Notes: generated by a model from the sequence alone, not told the origin. A stretch of 64,000 nucleotides of DNA from Bathynomus jamesi (GCA_023014485.1 JAJOZX010005608.1:248001-312000), one strand, 5' to 3'. Shown: positions 21,815-32,677, numbered from the stretch's first letter. Numbers and translations are program-made.

Positions 21815-22199
21815 GAGAGAGAGAGAAAATAAAGTGTATTTTCCTTCAAAATCCCTCTTAATTTGACTAATATTCCAAAGAATTTTATTATAACATTTTA
21901 TCGGACAAATAAAATGGATGTTATTAAGAGAAAAGTTAAAATCCTTCACTGTTTCGTTTATCGTCACCTCTTCTTTTGCTGATTTAGAGACTCGTAATTG
22001 TGTAAATGTTGCACTCAAATACAGTAAATGAGGCTAAAAATATTTTTTATTGTAAATTAAATAGGTACATTTCCGGAAAGAAGTTCGCCTACAAATATAA
22101 AACTTTTAACCAACATAAAAAATTAATCGCAAATGACTGATTTTTAAATTCATTTCATTCGTGTCACCAAAGAATTTGAAATAGCCAAATAAAAACGAA

Positions 22200-22800
22200 C
22201 TACTCCCAAATAATAGTTTTTATGCTGTTTAGAAACTATATTTTTTGGTGAACTATTTGCCGAAACTGTGTGAATTGATGTCTCCCGAAGGTGGAGTCAT
22301 AAATATGTTGAAAATTTACTCACAACAGGTGTTTCCTCATTTTAAACGAAATTAGACCCAAACATTTACGATATTGTTCTTGCAGAGTTGAAACGTGAAA
22401 TCTCGGCGTCATTTTAAATGTTTTAATGAAGGAAAGGAAAATACGTAATTTGAAATGTTTATCTTCACAATTTTTGGTGAAGGACGAATGTTTTGTCCTC
22501 GACTCTCCTCTAAACTGATGATAGGTTCAACTGCTCTCACGTATATCAGGCGAGTATTAGAGGACAGAATTAAGGGATGGGTTTTGAGGGGGGAATATAA
22601 AGACAACAAAACGAGAGACAGACTGAGAGGCTCTCTTACTCGTAAGTCTATACTTTTATTTGGTTCACTTCAAAGAAGAAAAAAATTGGACAGTTTTTCA
22701 TATTTGGATATTTAATATTTAATATTTGGGTTCTTAATCGTAAAGTGTTCCTCCAAATTATAGTTAATAAACTTTTAATGATCGTTAGTAGTATGATGTC
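22200..22800. other. Non-coding part of repeat copy 2
   Basis: Matches the reverse complement of about 33200-33800. The open frames 22409-22609 and 22455-22715 recur as 33307-33495 only because the DNA is duplicated; they share no known domain, and the two copies differ by indels. Confidence 0.5.
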
Positions 22801-23322
22801 AAAAGGGTAGAGTGCAATGCAATTGCATAATATTACTTAATGTTGCAATGTTGCAAGAGTGCCACCCCGCCCTATTTGTTGCAAGATTACCATCCCCCCT
22901 TTGTTAAAAACAAAAGAAAAAATCCCCCCAAAGGGGTAGAAAGAAAGATAGAGAGAGAGAGAGAGAGATGCCAACCTTTGTTGCTAACCCCAAAATGGGA
23001 TTGCAAGGGACATGCAACTTCGAGGCGGAGTTCTCCCCCAAACTATTCTCCCCAAAGGGGCAGAGAGAGAGAGAGAGACAGAGAGAGAGAGAGAGTGCCA
23101 ACCTTTGTTGCCAACCCCAAAATGGGATTGCAAGGGACATGCAACTTCGAGGCGGAGTTCTCACCCAAGCTATTCCCCCCAAAGGGGCATACCTAACCTA
23201 AGAGGCCTCTATGGGAGGGAAGGGATTTCCTCAACACCCAAAGTGCCAGAAAGAGAAAGGACCAGAGATCCTTGCTCGGCTGGGAGCCGAGCTTGTATGA
23301 CTCCGTCGTCCGCCTCCCGCTC

Positions 23323-23329
23323 TTTTATA
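23323..23329 (-). promoter_or_regulatory. TATA box of repeat copy 2
   Basis: The minus strand reads CTATAAAAGAGCGGGAGGCG, followed by the GACGGAGTCATACAAGCTCG leader conserved in copies 1 and 3. Confidence 0.55.
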
Positions 23330-23774
23330 GACTTCTAATCAGCCAGTTGGCTGAGTTGCCAGATAGTGCCATGTATTTAATTCATCAGCCAATAGAAGGC
23401 TGAGTTGCCAGTTTGTGCTATATATTTAATTAATTCATATATTAATCATCCAATAGAAGACTGAGTTGCCAGATAGCAATATTTATTAATTAATTTATAT
23501 ATTATTCATCCATTTGGTTGCTAAATACCACCATATTTATATGATGGGTGTCAGGTACCACCATTTATTTTAAATCGCTGCCAATACAGATGAATCTTCT
23601 TAATTCCAACAATTTACTTTAAAATAAATTCTGTTTATTAAATAAATAATTAGAATTTAAACACACGCTCTTTACACAACTAAAAAAATTAATTATTACA
23701 TAATTCCTATTTTTATTATTATTATAATATCGCAATTCACGCTAAATCACGAGTAATAGTGGGAAAGATGCGCT

Positions 23775-23811
<37 letters not shown>

Positions 23812-24442
23812 AACGAATGAACAACTCGTGCACACACACACACACACACACGACCGAGTGACTAAATTAACCCATATATTCTTCCATTAATAGTCTTAGA
23901 AGACCGATTTGAGAAATAGCATTTAATTATTTATTCAGAAAACCAAACAAATGATATAATTGTGTACAAGGAATAAATAAATCATTTTATTACTTAATTC
24001 CTATTTTTATTATTATTAATAGAACAATTTTCGATCAAATATTAGTACAGGAAATATATATACCAAACGTATAATCATATTATTACAGGAAAAATAAATG
24101 AACACTTTGTGTGTGTTCGTAAATTTCAATTCAAAAAGAAAACTTATCACGTAAAATTTAATCGATCACGTAAAATTTAACCGTATTTACTAGAATATTA
24201 TCTCCAGAAATTTTTAATTAACTTTCGTCAGCGGTTTCAAAAAAATTAGAAAATTTTTATTAAAACAATCCTTAAAAATTATTAATTTCTCTATTTCAAA
24301 TCACATGTACATTGAATTTCTTAGAATTCTCTACTATATATATATATATATTATACCTACATATTTTTATTACCTGGAAAAGCGTTTCAATTTCACGCAC
24401 AAACTTTTTAAACTTTACTGTTAGATAAAGCACCGTTCCATT

Positions 24443-26111
24443 TAATAGCGAGACTATTTTGGATGAAATAACTGTTTACGAGGGTGAGATTGCGCATTAT
24501 ATCGATAGGCTAAAAGTTAGCAAGGCTCCAGGTCCTAACGCTTTTTATCCCAGGCATTTGAAAGATTTGAAAGACGTTATTGTAGGCTCCTTAACGAAGA
24601 TTTTTAATCAGTCACTCGAAACGGGGATTATTCCTGAAGACTTCAAATTAGCTAACGTCACGCCTATTTTTAAAAAAGGCGACCGCGCTGTAGCTAGCAA
24701 TTATAGGCCCATTAGCTTAACGTCAATTGTCAGTAAACTTTTGCAATCCGTAGTTAGGGATCGTATCATCCATCACTTAGAAAGTAGAGATTTGATTAAT
24801 AGTAGTCAGCATGGGTTTCGACGCAATAGGTCTTGTTTAACTAATTTGTTAGAATTTTATAACGAAATAGTGCGCGAATACGATAGGCATAGAGCAGCTG
24901 AAGTTATTTATTTAGATTTTAAAAAGGCGTTCGATAGAGTTCCGCATAGGAGATTAATTGCGAAGGTCAAAGCGCACGGTATACGCGGTCAGGTAGCTAA
25001 CTGGTTAGAAGAATGGCTTCGTGCTAGGAGGCAGAGGGTCGTAGTTAATGGTAGTGAATCGGGGTGGTTAGATATAGGTAGCGGTGCCCCACAGGGTTCA
25101 GTGTTAGGCCATTGCTATTCGTAATTTACATTAACGACATAGATGTAGGATTGACTAGTAACGTGTCAAAATTCCCGGACGATACTGAAATAGGCGGTAA
25201 GGTTGTTAACGAGGACGATAGAAATAGGCTCCAAGACGATGTAAATAGGATTATGGAATGGACAGATAAGTGGCAGATGCATTTTAACCTAGACAAATGT
25301 AAAGTTTTGCATATAGGTTCTCGTAACAATAATTACACGTACACGATGGATGATAGGGAGTTGGCGAGCGTTGACGAGGAAGTAGATTTAGGCGTACGCG
25401 TATCTAAGGATTTAAAGGTTAGGAACCAGTGCCTGGAGTCTTGCGCAAAAGCTAATAGGATGTTAGGCTTCATAGCGCGTAATTTCGAATTTAAATCGAA
25501 GGATATTATATTGCCCCTTTACAAGTCCCTAGTCAGGCCTCATTTAGAATATGCTGTTCAGTTTTGGTGCCCGTACTTGCGCGAAGATATTGATAGGTTA
25601 GAAAGGGTTCAGCGTCGTGCCACGAAACTAATTCCATCATTGCGCAACAAGCCTTATGAAGATAGGATTAAAGAGTTAGACCTGTATTCACTCGAAACTA
25701 GGAGATTAAGGGGGGAGCTTATTGAAGTTTTCAAAATCGTTAATAACATCGATAACGTAAATTTTGACAAATTGTTCACTTTCGATAATAGTAATACTCG
25801 TAATAACGGATTTAAGTTGCGTGGCAGACGTTTCATTACTAATATCGCTAAAAACTTCTTTACGTTTAAAGTAATTGATAAATGGAATAATCTTCCCGCG
25901 CCGTCGTGAACTCTACCAGCGTTAATGTGTTTAAGAACCGTCTTGACAGACATTTTAAAAATATTGACGTTGTTTAAAATAAAAAAAGAAAACAATTAGC
26001 AACATGAGCTCTGGTGGTGGTGGTGGTCGAGGATGAGTCTGTTGACGATTAATGCCAGCTTGTGACATGCCAGCGTGTGATGCCAACAATAAAATTATTA
26101 AAAAAAAAAAA
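24443..26111 (+). mobile_element. 5'-truncated LINE with poly(A) tail
   Basis: Inserted into repeat copy 2: sequence matching 18490-18560 (inverted) stops at about 24440 and the match resumes on the far side near 26550. The element begins inside the RT-upstream domain, carries the damaged ORF 24459-25977 and a 120-bp 3' UTR, and ends with AATAAA (26088-26093) followed by an 11-A run (26101-26111). A 5' truncation and an A tail are the marks of target-primed reverse transcription. The segment 26112-26550 is additional sequence of unknown origin. Confidence 0.8.
24459..25977 (+). pseudogene. LINE reverse transcriptase (jockey/CR1-like)
   Basis: RT domain in order: KAPGPNAFYPRHLK (about residues 22-35), NYRPISLTSIVSKLLQ (fingers), SQHGFRRNRSCLTNLLEF, then palm motif A YLDFKKAFDRVPHRRL, motif B GAPQGSVLG (near 25085-25108), motif C FPDD (near 25163-25174), the thumb with VDLGVRVSKDLK, and the C-terminal HLEYAVQFWCPY, RVQRRATKLI and KWNNLP motifs. 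Two one-base deletions are visible: one C after SVLG at about 25109-25110, and one base just after WNNLP near 25900. Restoring frame beyond the second brings the reading to a TAA at 25975-25977. Motif C is FPDD where FADD is usual. The few lesions suggest a young copy. Clade assignment by motif only. Confidence 0.85.
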
Positions 26112-26628
26112 TTAGACTAACACGAACGTAGATGTAGCTCGTTGCGTAAACTAACCCACATTTTGTTTAACTTTACCTACTTTTTTTTTCTTATCCTCTC
26201 CTTACTTTGCATGTCTGTAACTCTTTTCTTGCATGTTTGTAGTGTGCATGGTATGACAGTGAGTTAGGACTGTGTTTGCATGGTTTGTAAGCGTTCTTAT
26301 TTTACTTCTTTTCATCTTTCACCCCTCTCCTATTCTCTCCGACTATTTTTCTGACTTGTCGGCAGTTGCCGGCGGATGATGATGGTGAGTCTTTTTACTC
26401 TTTTTCTGAATGAATGTTAACCCACGAGTGATAGGTGTTCCTCCTTACTTAACCCCTCATTCTCTTCTCTTCTCTTAACCCCCAACTCTTTCCTTTCTCT
26501 CGGGCTAACCTTAGAGTGGATCTTAGGGTCTTTGTTAGCCTTAGCTTCTGTAGATCTGTAGAAAAGCAATCTTTTTCTTTAACAAAATTCAAGTTAGATA
26601 GAGAAGAAATCATTAGAAAGACAAATTC

Positions 26629-26632
<4 letters not shown>
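26112..26632. other. Unassigned sequence beside LINE
   Basis: 26112-26550 has no match that I see in the other copies of the repeat family. 26550-26632 resumes copy 2: the reverse complement matches the TGATTTCTTCTCTATCTAAC block at 18410-18430. No ORF with a motif. Confidence 0.45.

Positions 26633-26680
<48 letters not shown>
26633..26680. repeat. (TA)n microsatellite
   Basis: Pure TA run separating repeat copy 2 from the Penelope-like 3' region. Confidence 0.95.
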
Positions 26681-26682
<2 letters not shown>

Positions 26683-26759
26683 TTAAGCAGAAAGCAACAG
26701 ACAAGAAGGAAAGAAACATCCATCAATTTGGAAAGGGACTATATTTTGTATATTGCAAC

Positions 26760-26789
26760 GTTTCAAGCACAAACTATGCTCATCCTCAG
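26760..26789 (-). ncRNA. Hammerhead-like motif in Penelope-like 3' region
   Basis: Minus strand CTGAGGA (26789-26783, fits CUGANGA), a short hairpin with AGCA pairing to TGCT, then GAAAC (26764-26760). Penelope-like elements are known to encode minimal hammerhead ribozymes in their terminal repeats, so position and core agree. The stem III/NUH part is not convincing, so activity is doubtful. Confidence 0.45.
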
Positions 26790-27192
26790 GCAAAAATTCT
26801 AAAAAGTTAAAAACATAATATTAAAAACCATAATGACATTAACAAATTAAAATAGGGAAAAAATCCACAAGCATTAAAAACAAAGTCACACTAAAAAAAT
26901 TCTAGAAAGTTACAATTAAAAACCATAATGACTATTATGAAACAAAAGCGAACAATTAACAAGCTTTAAAACAATAAAAGTGACACTAAAAACGAACAAT
27001 GAATAACAGCTATAAAATACAAAATGTAAAACTCAAAAAACTAAAAATTCACAGGCTATCTTTTAAAACACTAAAAAATTAAAAACCCACACTAAAAGGA
27101 ACACACCTTAAGTCTAAGCAGCACAGATTCCGAGGCAAAACTAAAAAAACAGAAGCATCTAAAACCAAGTAAAGGTTGGTTGTTCAAGATGT

Positions 27193-27470
27193 TCAGTTTA
27201 GACGGAGGGGAACGGATGAAATATCAGAGTTAAGCGAAGGGGAGAGTTTTTTAATATACAGGGATTCTAAAAGTCTTAACGTTTGCTCACACGGACCGGA
27301 ATCTAAAATGTTAAAATTAGCTAAAGTTATATCGACTTTGCATAGAACAACATGGCTGCGTATAGCTGAAGCTTCTTTAGTTTTCAAAGGTTTGTCAGTT
27401 CTATGGCTTATGCCCATATGGGCACAGAAACGCGACTCGAGGCTCCGCACAGTGCTACCAATATAGCTCC
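27193..27470 (-). pseudogene. Penelope-like element, GIY-YIG endonuclease end
   Basis: The frame opens SYIGSTVRSLESRFCAHMG, keeping the YIG half of the GIY-YIG motif and the following Arg-rich helix. It continues with a conserved IRSHVVLCKVDITLANFNIL, the Glu-containing PCEQTLRLLESLYIKKL segment (a Glu in this position binds the metal in GIY-YIG nucleases) and PSLN, ending ISSVPLRLN-stop. This is the C-terminal domain of Penelope-type retroelements, which join RT to GIY-YIG. The RT domain and the GIY half are absent: homology stops at about 27470 against the palindrome. The retained part has no internal stop. Confidence 0.7.
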
Positions 27471-27522
27471 GATCACATCGGGGACACTTGAATTCAAGTG
27501 TCCCCGATGTGATCGGAGCTAT
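27463..27522. repeat. Perfect 60-bp palindrome
   Basis: Arms 27463-27492 and 27493-27522 are exact reverse complements with no spacer; the centre is GAATTC. Outer bases are ATAGCTCCGATCACATCGGG and its complement. GATCACAT and TCCCCGAT words recur just outside (27527-27540, 27570-27582). It lies between the Penelope-like end and the PC4-like gene. Confidence 0.95.
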
Positions 27523-27620
27523 GTGATCGGCGGATCACATTGAATACAAGCTTATAATCATGCCTTTCCAATCGGGGACTTTTTCTTAACGTCCCGAACT
27601 TTTCAATCGTGAACTCTTCT

Positions 27621-28437
27621 TCACAATGCATAGCTGTAGCCAAGATAATCTAATTCGCTACAACAGATGATCATTATATAAAGAAGTAGCTCTTCAGGGT
27701 GAACGGTGTAGGTGAGCTCAGCCCTGTACCGGTCAAGTGTTTTGTACCAAAGTTCTAGACCATTCTCACCTTGTTTAACCCTACACTCGGTAAACCCATC
27801 GAACAGAGCGGCGTATGCGTATTCGAGTACCGTATCAAAATAAAGCATAACCCTAACACGCGCGTCTAATATAGGTTTCAGCCTGCGTAATCCGACAATT
27901 TCAAACATTCTGTCGAGGAGGAAACGGTTCCGCGTAGGAACAAGATCATCATCAGCTGACCATTTCCACATCTCTCGTATATCAATGCATGGTTGTTCAT
28001 TATTTATACTGAATGTGCAAACAATGGCATATGAGGAGGCGTCAATAATCACATCTCTTATTGTATCTACGTCATCTGGTATTTTATAACGGTCCTCAGC
28101 CCACCTCTCAACCATCACGAAGATTTTATGCATCTCCTCGGCACTTAAATAAATAGCGTTGCGTTTGCACACAGGCCTCCTGTTCGTTTCCAGCACACAG
28201 TTAATGGCGCCGGTTTCTAGCCTGAATACGCGCAATGACTTCGCCACGGAGACGTCGTACGTACGAGGCGTTGAGAATGCTTCTCAAAGGGAGCTCCATC
28301 GCATTCATCGAGGTGACTGTTGCACTTCCACTCGGTACAAGCTCTGAGATAGCTATGAGTCGCATGCATCCTTCGGACGCACCATAACCTAATGAAACGT
28401 GTACGACGCTGTGCCAACACAAATAGCTGTAACCCAT
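27621..28437 (-). pseudogene. Unidentified two-domain gene, PC4-like (copy at 28 kb)
   Basis: Starting at the ATG at 28437, which is conserved in three copies, the protein would be about 270 residues. A tandem duplication of GTAC at 28257-28264 shifts the frame near residue 60; without it the frame is open to the stop at 27621. The second part contains RNAIYLSAEEMHKIFVMVE and, further on, PCIDIREMWKW followed by PTRNRFLLDRMFEIVGL. The pattern (I/V)DIRE ... (G/R)-(I/F)-L----- resembles the ssDNA-binding PC4/p15 transcription-cofactor fold twice over, but this is a motif-level guess. C-terminal half: LDARVRVMLYFDTVLEYAYA and an acidic/aromatic tail. No introns or TIRs seen. It could belong to a large DNA transposon, an endogenous virus or a host gene family; I cannot say which. 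Confidence 0.5.
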
Positions 28438-29946
28438 TATATTTGACAGGTGTTTTTTCCGATACAATATGTATTTTCGGTACAGGGATCAAATATAATC
28501 ATACAAAGCACAGTATTAGCAAAATATTAGTACATAACATTTCACGCTAATAACCGAATTTACAACCTGTAACAATTCTATAGCGTGCCAAAAATAACGG
28601 ACAATTTTCTTAACATTTGCCACACAAATTTCAAGTTCACAATCTACTCCAACGATTCTTCATCAAAATACGCTTTACAAGCGAAACGGTTCACGATTTA
28701 ATTCTAAAAACCCTCACAGTACTTTTGATTAAAAGGTTTTTTTTGCAAGAATGTATTTATAAAAGGTAATTTACAGCGTAGTAGGCCATCCTTTAAGTCA
28801 AGCTAGGCTACGTTTTGACAATTTCCAGTTCCGAGAAAAATATTCTCAAAGTAATTTCTTTCTTTGTGCATATATATTATTAAAAATGTTAATTGTTCAT
28901 GTAAATATTTCAAACAGAAGCATCAAAGTTAATATAGATCGATTTCAAGTTTTAGTTACCCAATAAACGAGGTTTACTATGGCTATTTATAAAAGAAAAT
29001 GAGATTTTGGCACAACTTGCATAATTGTGCATTCTACAATCTGCTTATTATAATTTTAAATGTTATTAACGTTATATGTGTCACTATTAAATGTCATTTA
29101 TATTTTTTTTACTTTCGATTTGATTTTGGATTGTGTTTCTGCTTTGTAATTTTAATTTTTATTCTTGAACAGTTTTAATTTTGTACTTTAGATTTAGTTT
29201 ATCTCTCCACGTTTATATATTTTTGTCATTTATACATTTTTAGCTTTTATTTATCAGGCATTGAAAGTGCGATAGAGTCCCCCGAAACATCGGATGCAGC
29301 CAAATATAATAACTTTTTGCGTTACGTCATCATCTTTATCCTAAATATAAAGTTTAATACAGTTCTTAGTACCTCTGTCATTCAGTTATTAATCTTATAT
29401 GCACATATAAACATTCGTATGATCCCTTTCCAGATAGAATCTGATTCCTAGTCCAGACGTGTTTGGTTTTAGAATTTATAAATCTTAAAAAGATGTAGTA
29501 AAACAAGAAACGCAAAGGAGAAAATGAATTCCTAACTGAAGCATTTACATGTTCAAATATACGTAATAATAATAATAATCATATCGTTAACAATATACAT
29601 ATATACTATTCAAGTACTACGGTATCATCGGTGCCAGGCAATATGAGTCACTGTCATCAAATGAATTAGCCACGGCTTACTAACGGGCCTACCAAAATTC
29701 CACCAAAGACGTCTCAGAGTCTAGCATCAGACTTTTTAAACCACAAATATACATATAGGCCTACTGTGTAGAACTACCATTTGCAAGCAAGTTAGAGGCC
29801 TTTGTGACAGAATGGGTTATCTGACAATCCTTTTCAGATAGTGCAAAACTTCTGAAATAAATGTTAGTTTAAACATGCACAGTACAGTTCAGGAAAAAGT
29901 TTGCCATGAAACAAAATTTCTAAAATTACTAATCTGTTTCTTTGGA

Positions 29947-30034
29947 CATTTTATTTGTTTTAATAAAATTTTAAAACTTAAAAACAAACCCAATCAATCT
30001 TTCAAATGTTTTGCGCGATGATTCCTCATTTCAT
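29947..30034 (+). repeat. 90-bp direct repeat, first copy
   Basis: Shares ATTTTATTTGTTTTAATAAA through CAATCTTTCAAATGTTTTGC and GCGATGATTC with 30684-30770; the two copies lie about 735 bp apart and differ at a few bases. Confidence 0.8.
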
Positions 30035-30683
30035 AAATACATTGCGGTAACAATTGACATTAATTTACCAGCAAAGTAGCGTATTTGCCTACAGTTAATA
30101 CCGCGTCAGAGTAGATAGCTGATTGATCTCAGTTTTGGTAGGTTACCCCAGATTTTTTTTCTGTTTGTCCTATCCAGTACTTAACTGCAGCCTCAAAATA
30201 ACTGTATCTGCACTTATTTAGCTATTTGTTAATTGTAGTTAAACAGCGGTGAACAATCCTCAAACAGTAGGCTGTGACCCTGACAAGCTTGCTGAAGCCA
30301 GAAAATTCTTCATAATTAGTGATTGAACCATTCTTCTCGTTTGAAAAGGTTAAATTTAATGTCAGGTTAAATTGTTCCACAGGCCATTGCTCTGTGTTAT
30401 GTATTCACTAGACAGCAGCACAAATAAGATAGCAGTAAACAGAGGAAAAAGAATAACTGCATTGGCTTGCTCATGTAAATAAAAACGCTGAAAAGATTTC
30501 AAGGAGCGTAGCTTTAATGACTAAACTTAGAAATGTAGCCCTAAACAGGCTTCATTGGGGTTTATCATGCTCTTTAATTCAATAAAAATGAGTTTAAGTG
30601 TTGCAAATTTAATTAAATTCATATTCATTTATTGCTCTGCTTATACAATGTACAAAGAACATATAAATTGATGTTGTAGCGCT

Positions 30684-30770
30684 ATTTTATTTGTTTTAAT
30701 AAAATTTAAAACTTAAAAACAAGCCCAATCAATCTTTCAAATGTTTTGCGCGATGATTCCGCATTTCATG
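30684..30770 (+). repeat. 90-bp direct repeat, second copy
   Basis: See 29947-30034. Sequence between the copies shows no coding motif, so whether these are the ends of one element or a local duplication is open. Confidence 0.8.
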
Positions 30771-30892
30771 AAAGGCAAGTTTGTTGCCCCCCCTCCCCCG
30801 TGATTAGTAATGTTTTATGAACTTCAAAATTTTTAAGTTTCTCAGTAAACTTTTCTTCTACACTGTACAAACTTAGACATGTATAATCATAG

Positions 30893-30955
30893 TCTAGTGT
30901 TTAAGATGCTGGGCTGCTGATCTGGAGGTCACAGCATCGAGTCTATACTGAGGGA
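30893..30955 (+). repeat. tRNA-derived SINE head (decayed)
   Basis: TAGTGTTTAAGATGCTGGG resembles a tRNA A box region (TAGTGGTTAAG-GC-CTGG) and GCATCGAGTCT, about 40 bp on, resembles a B box (GGTTCGANNCC). The middle GCTGATCTGGAGGTCAC is tRNA-anticodon-arm-like. No tRNA fold is preserved, so this is a SINE remnant rather than a functional tRNA. Confidence 0.5.
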
Positions 30956-31214
30956 TCAGTTATAAAGTATTATTAGTCCAATATAAGTGAATAATTTGTT
31001 CATACATTTGTAAATGAATATTAAATGCTGTATGCCATACCGATAACATCTTTGATCTTTAATAATTTAATTCTTTAAAGATTACACTCATTTGAACATA
31101 GAAATCAGCACCAGTGAATATTCTTATGGTTCATATTTAATAGAAAATATTGTTTCAGGCACTGTCTGTACAGTTTTGAAACACATGTGGCATATTAGGT
31201 AAGAAAGAGCAGGA

Positions 31215-31886
31215 GTTTGGAACAGCCTTGAGGAAATGTCAAGAATGCACCATTTGACTCTTTGGGTATTTCTAAGTAAAAAGTATTATATCGACATGTG
31301 CCTGATTCCCAACCGTTACCGAGATACAGGCCTCTACATTTGAGTAACTAAAACATAATAAAAAGCCGATCTTAGATAATATCAACGGTTTCCGGGAAGG
31401 TGGATTGGACGTGGAGGACCTGTGGCATGGCCGCCTCGTTCGCCTGACTTATCTCCGCTAGATATTTTGTCTGGGGGTTCTTGAAGAGTAACGTTTATCA
31501 GCGGCGTAAGCCCGAAACTAGGGAGCAGTTGGTTGCACGTATACAGGATGAGTTCATAAACCCTCAGAAATGAACTTCCGCGTTTTCCTTGGCAAGACTC
31601 GATGGATCGGAGGCTCGCCGCGTGCAGAAGAAGGAGGGGGTCACTTTGAAACCATTCAACAATAAGTGCAATAGTGTATTGTATGTTTGTACTTTTTGTA
31701 AATAACAAGTGTCATTAAATAGTATCTAAGATCGCCTTTTTATTATGTTTTAATTACCCAAATGTAGAGGCCTGTATCTCGGTAACGGTTGGGAATCAGA
31801 CCCATATCGATATAATACTTTCTACTTAGAAATACCCAAAGAGTGAAATGGTGCATTCTTGACATTTCCTCCTGGGACACCCTGTA
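31215..31886 (+). mobile_element. Internally deleted Tc1/mariner-type element
   Basis: Both ends share about 150 bp in inverted orientation: GAGGAAATGTCAAGAATGCA, TTTGGGTATTTCTAAGTA, CCCAACCGTTACCGAGATAC and AGGCCTCTACATTTG, then CATAATAAAAAG. The right terminus is ACAGGGTGTCCCAGG read in reverse (to 31886) followed by a TA; the left terminus is decayed. Only the last third of the transposase remains. Confidence 0.75.
31389..31704 (+). pseudogene. Tc1/mariner-type transposase, C-terminal part
   Basis: Reads FPGRWIGRGGPVAWPPRSPD then LSPLDI; one base is missing after DI, and the next frame gives the continuation VWGFLKSNVYQRRKPETREQ and LVARIQDEF. WPPRSPDLSPLD-F-WG-LK is the hallmark around the last catalytic acidic residue of this superfamily (the D of SPDLSPLD). 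A TGA interrupts about 45 codons later. The first two catalytic aspartates are missing with the deleted N-terminal region. Confidence 0.8.
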
Positions 31887-32180
31887 TTTTCCTGTACTAA
31901 TATTTGATAATATAACTATATTTTTCCTGTACTAATATTTGATCGAAAATTGTTCTATTAATAATAATAAAAAATAGGAATTAAGTAATAAAATGATTTA
32001 TTTATTCCTTGTACACAATTATATAATTTGTTTGGTTTTCTGAATAAATAATTAATTGCTATTTCTCAAATCGGTCTTCTAAGACTGTTAATGGAAGAAT
32101 ATATGGGTTAATTTAGTCACTCGGTCGTGTGTATAGGAATGCATGTGTGTGTGTGTGTGTGCACGAGTTGTTCATTCGTT

Positions 32181-32221
<41 letters not shown>

Positions 32222-32677
32222 AGCGCATCCTTTCCCATTGCTACTCGTGATTTAGCGTGAATTGCGATTTTAATAATAATAATAAAAACAGAAATTATGT
32301 AATAATTGATTTATTTTAGTTGTGTAAAGAGCGTGTGTTTAATTTCTAATTATTTATTTAATAAAGGGAATTTCTTTTAAAGTTTATTGTTGGAATTAAG
32401 GAGAAGATTCATTTGTATTGGCAGCGATTTAAAATAAATGGTGGTACCTGACAACTATCATCATATAAATATGTGGTGGTATTTAGCAACCAAATGGATG
32501 AATAATATATGAATTAATTTAATAAATATTGCTATCTGGCAACTCAGTCTTCTATTGGATGATTAATATATGAATTAATTAAATTTATAGCACAAACTGG
32601 CAACTCAGCCTTCTATTGGCTGATGAATTAATACATGGCGCTATCTGGCAACTCAGCCAACTGGCTGATTAGAGGTC

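Larger units (their letters stand above)
20900..24440 (-). repeat. TATA-containing repeat family, copy 2 with 3' flank (inverted)
   Basis: Reading the minus strand from 24440 down, this block repeats copy 1 and then continues past it in the same order as 33180-34920. Landmarks are the TATA box (23323-23329), the TTGCAAC minisatellite (about 22840-22890), a block around 22455-22715, the mariner-like MITE (21646-21758), the hammerhead-like motif (21573-21599), the GAATTTCACAATTAAACACG end block, (TA)n, and the CAGAAGTGGGGACATTTATT and CTTTATAATGGAACCG segments near 21180-21290. It therefore forms a 3-kb inverted repeat with 31900-34920. A LINE interrupts its outer end at 24443. Confidence 0.7.
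26685..27470 (-). mobile_element. Penelope-like element, 3' end
   Basis: Minus strand: the GIY-YIG coding end (27470-27193), then a roughly 500-bp AT-rich 3' region with repeated TTTTTAGTGT-type words and a hammerhead-like motif (26789-26760), ending at a TA array. The element is cut off at its 5' side exactly where the 60-bp palindrome begins. Confidence 0.7.
28438..30892. other. Non-coding; one 90-bp direct repeat
   Basis: AT-rich with no ORF of note. A block near 29260-29330 (CCCCGAAACATCGGATGCAG within it) resembles retroelement 3' sequence. A 90-bp direct repeat at 29947-30034 and 30684-30770 is listed separately. Confidence 0.5.

Noticed and set aside
21425..22018. Long minus-strand open frame of 197 residues
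   Set aside because: It begins in a TA array (IYIYIY) and crosses a palindromic MITE and repeat DNA; no domain, and it is open mainly because of the microsatellite.
22840..23338. Frames with RERERE and LSLSLS runs
   Set aside because: Produced by (GA)n runs inside repeat copy 2.
29260..29310. Another possible hammerhead core near GAAACATCGG
   Set aside because: No CUGANGA string at the right distance upstream.
30893..30955. Functional tRNA gene
   Set aside because: A and B boxes are degenerate and no cloverleaf closes; kept only as a SINE remnant.
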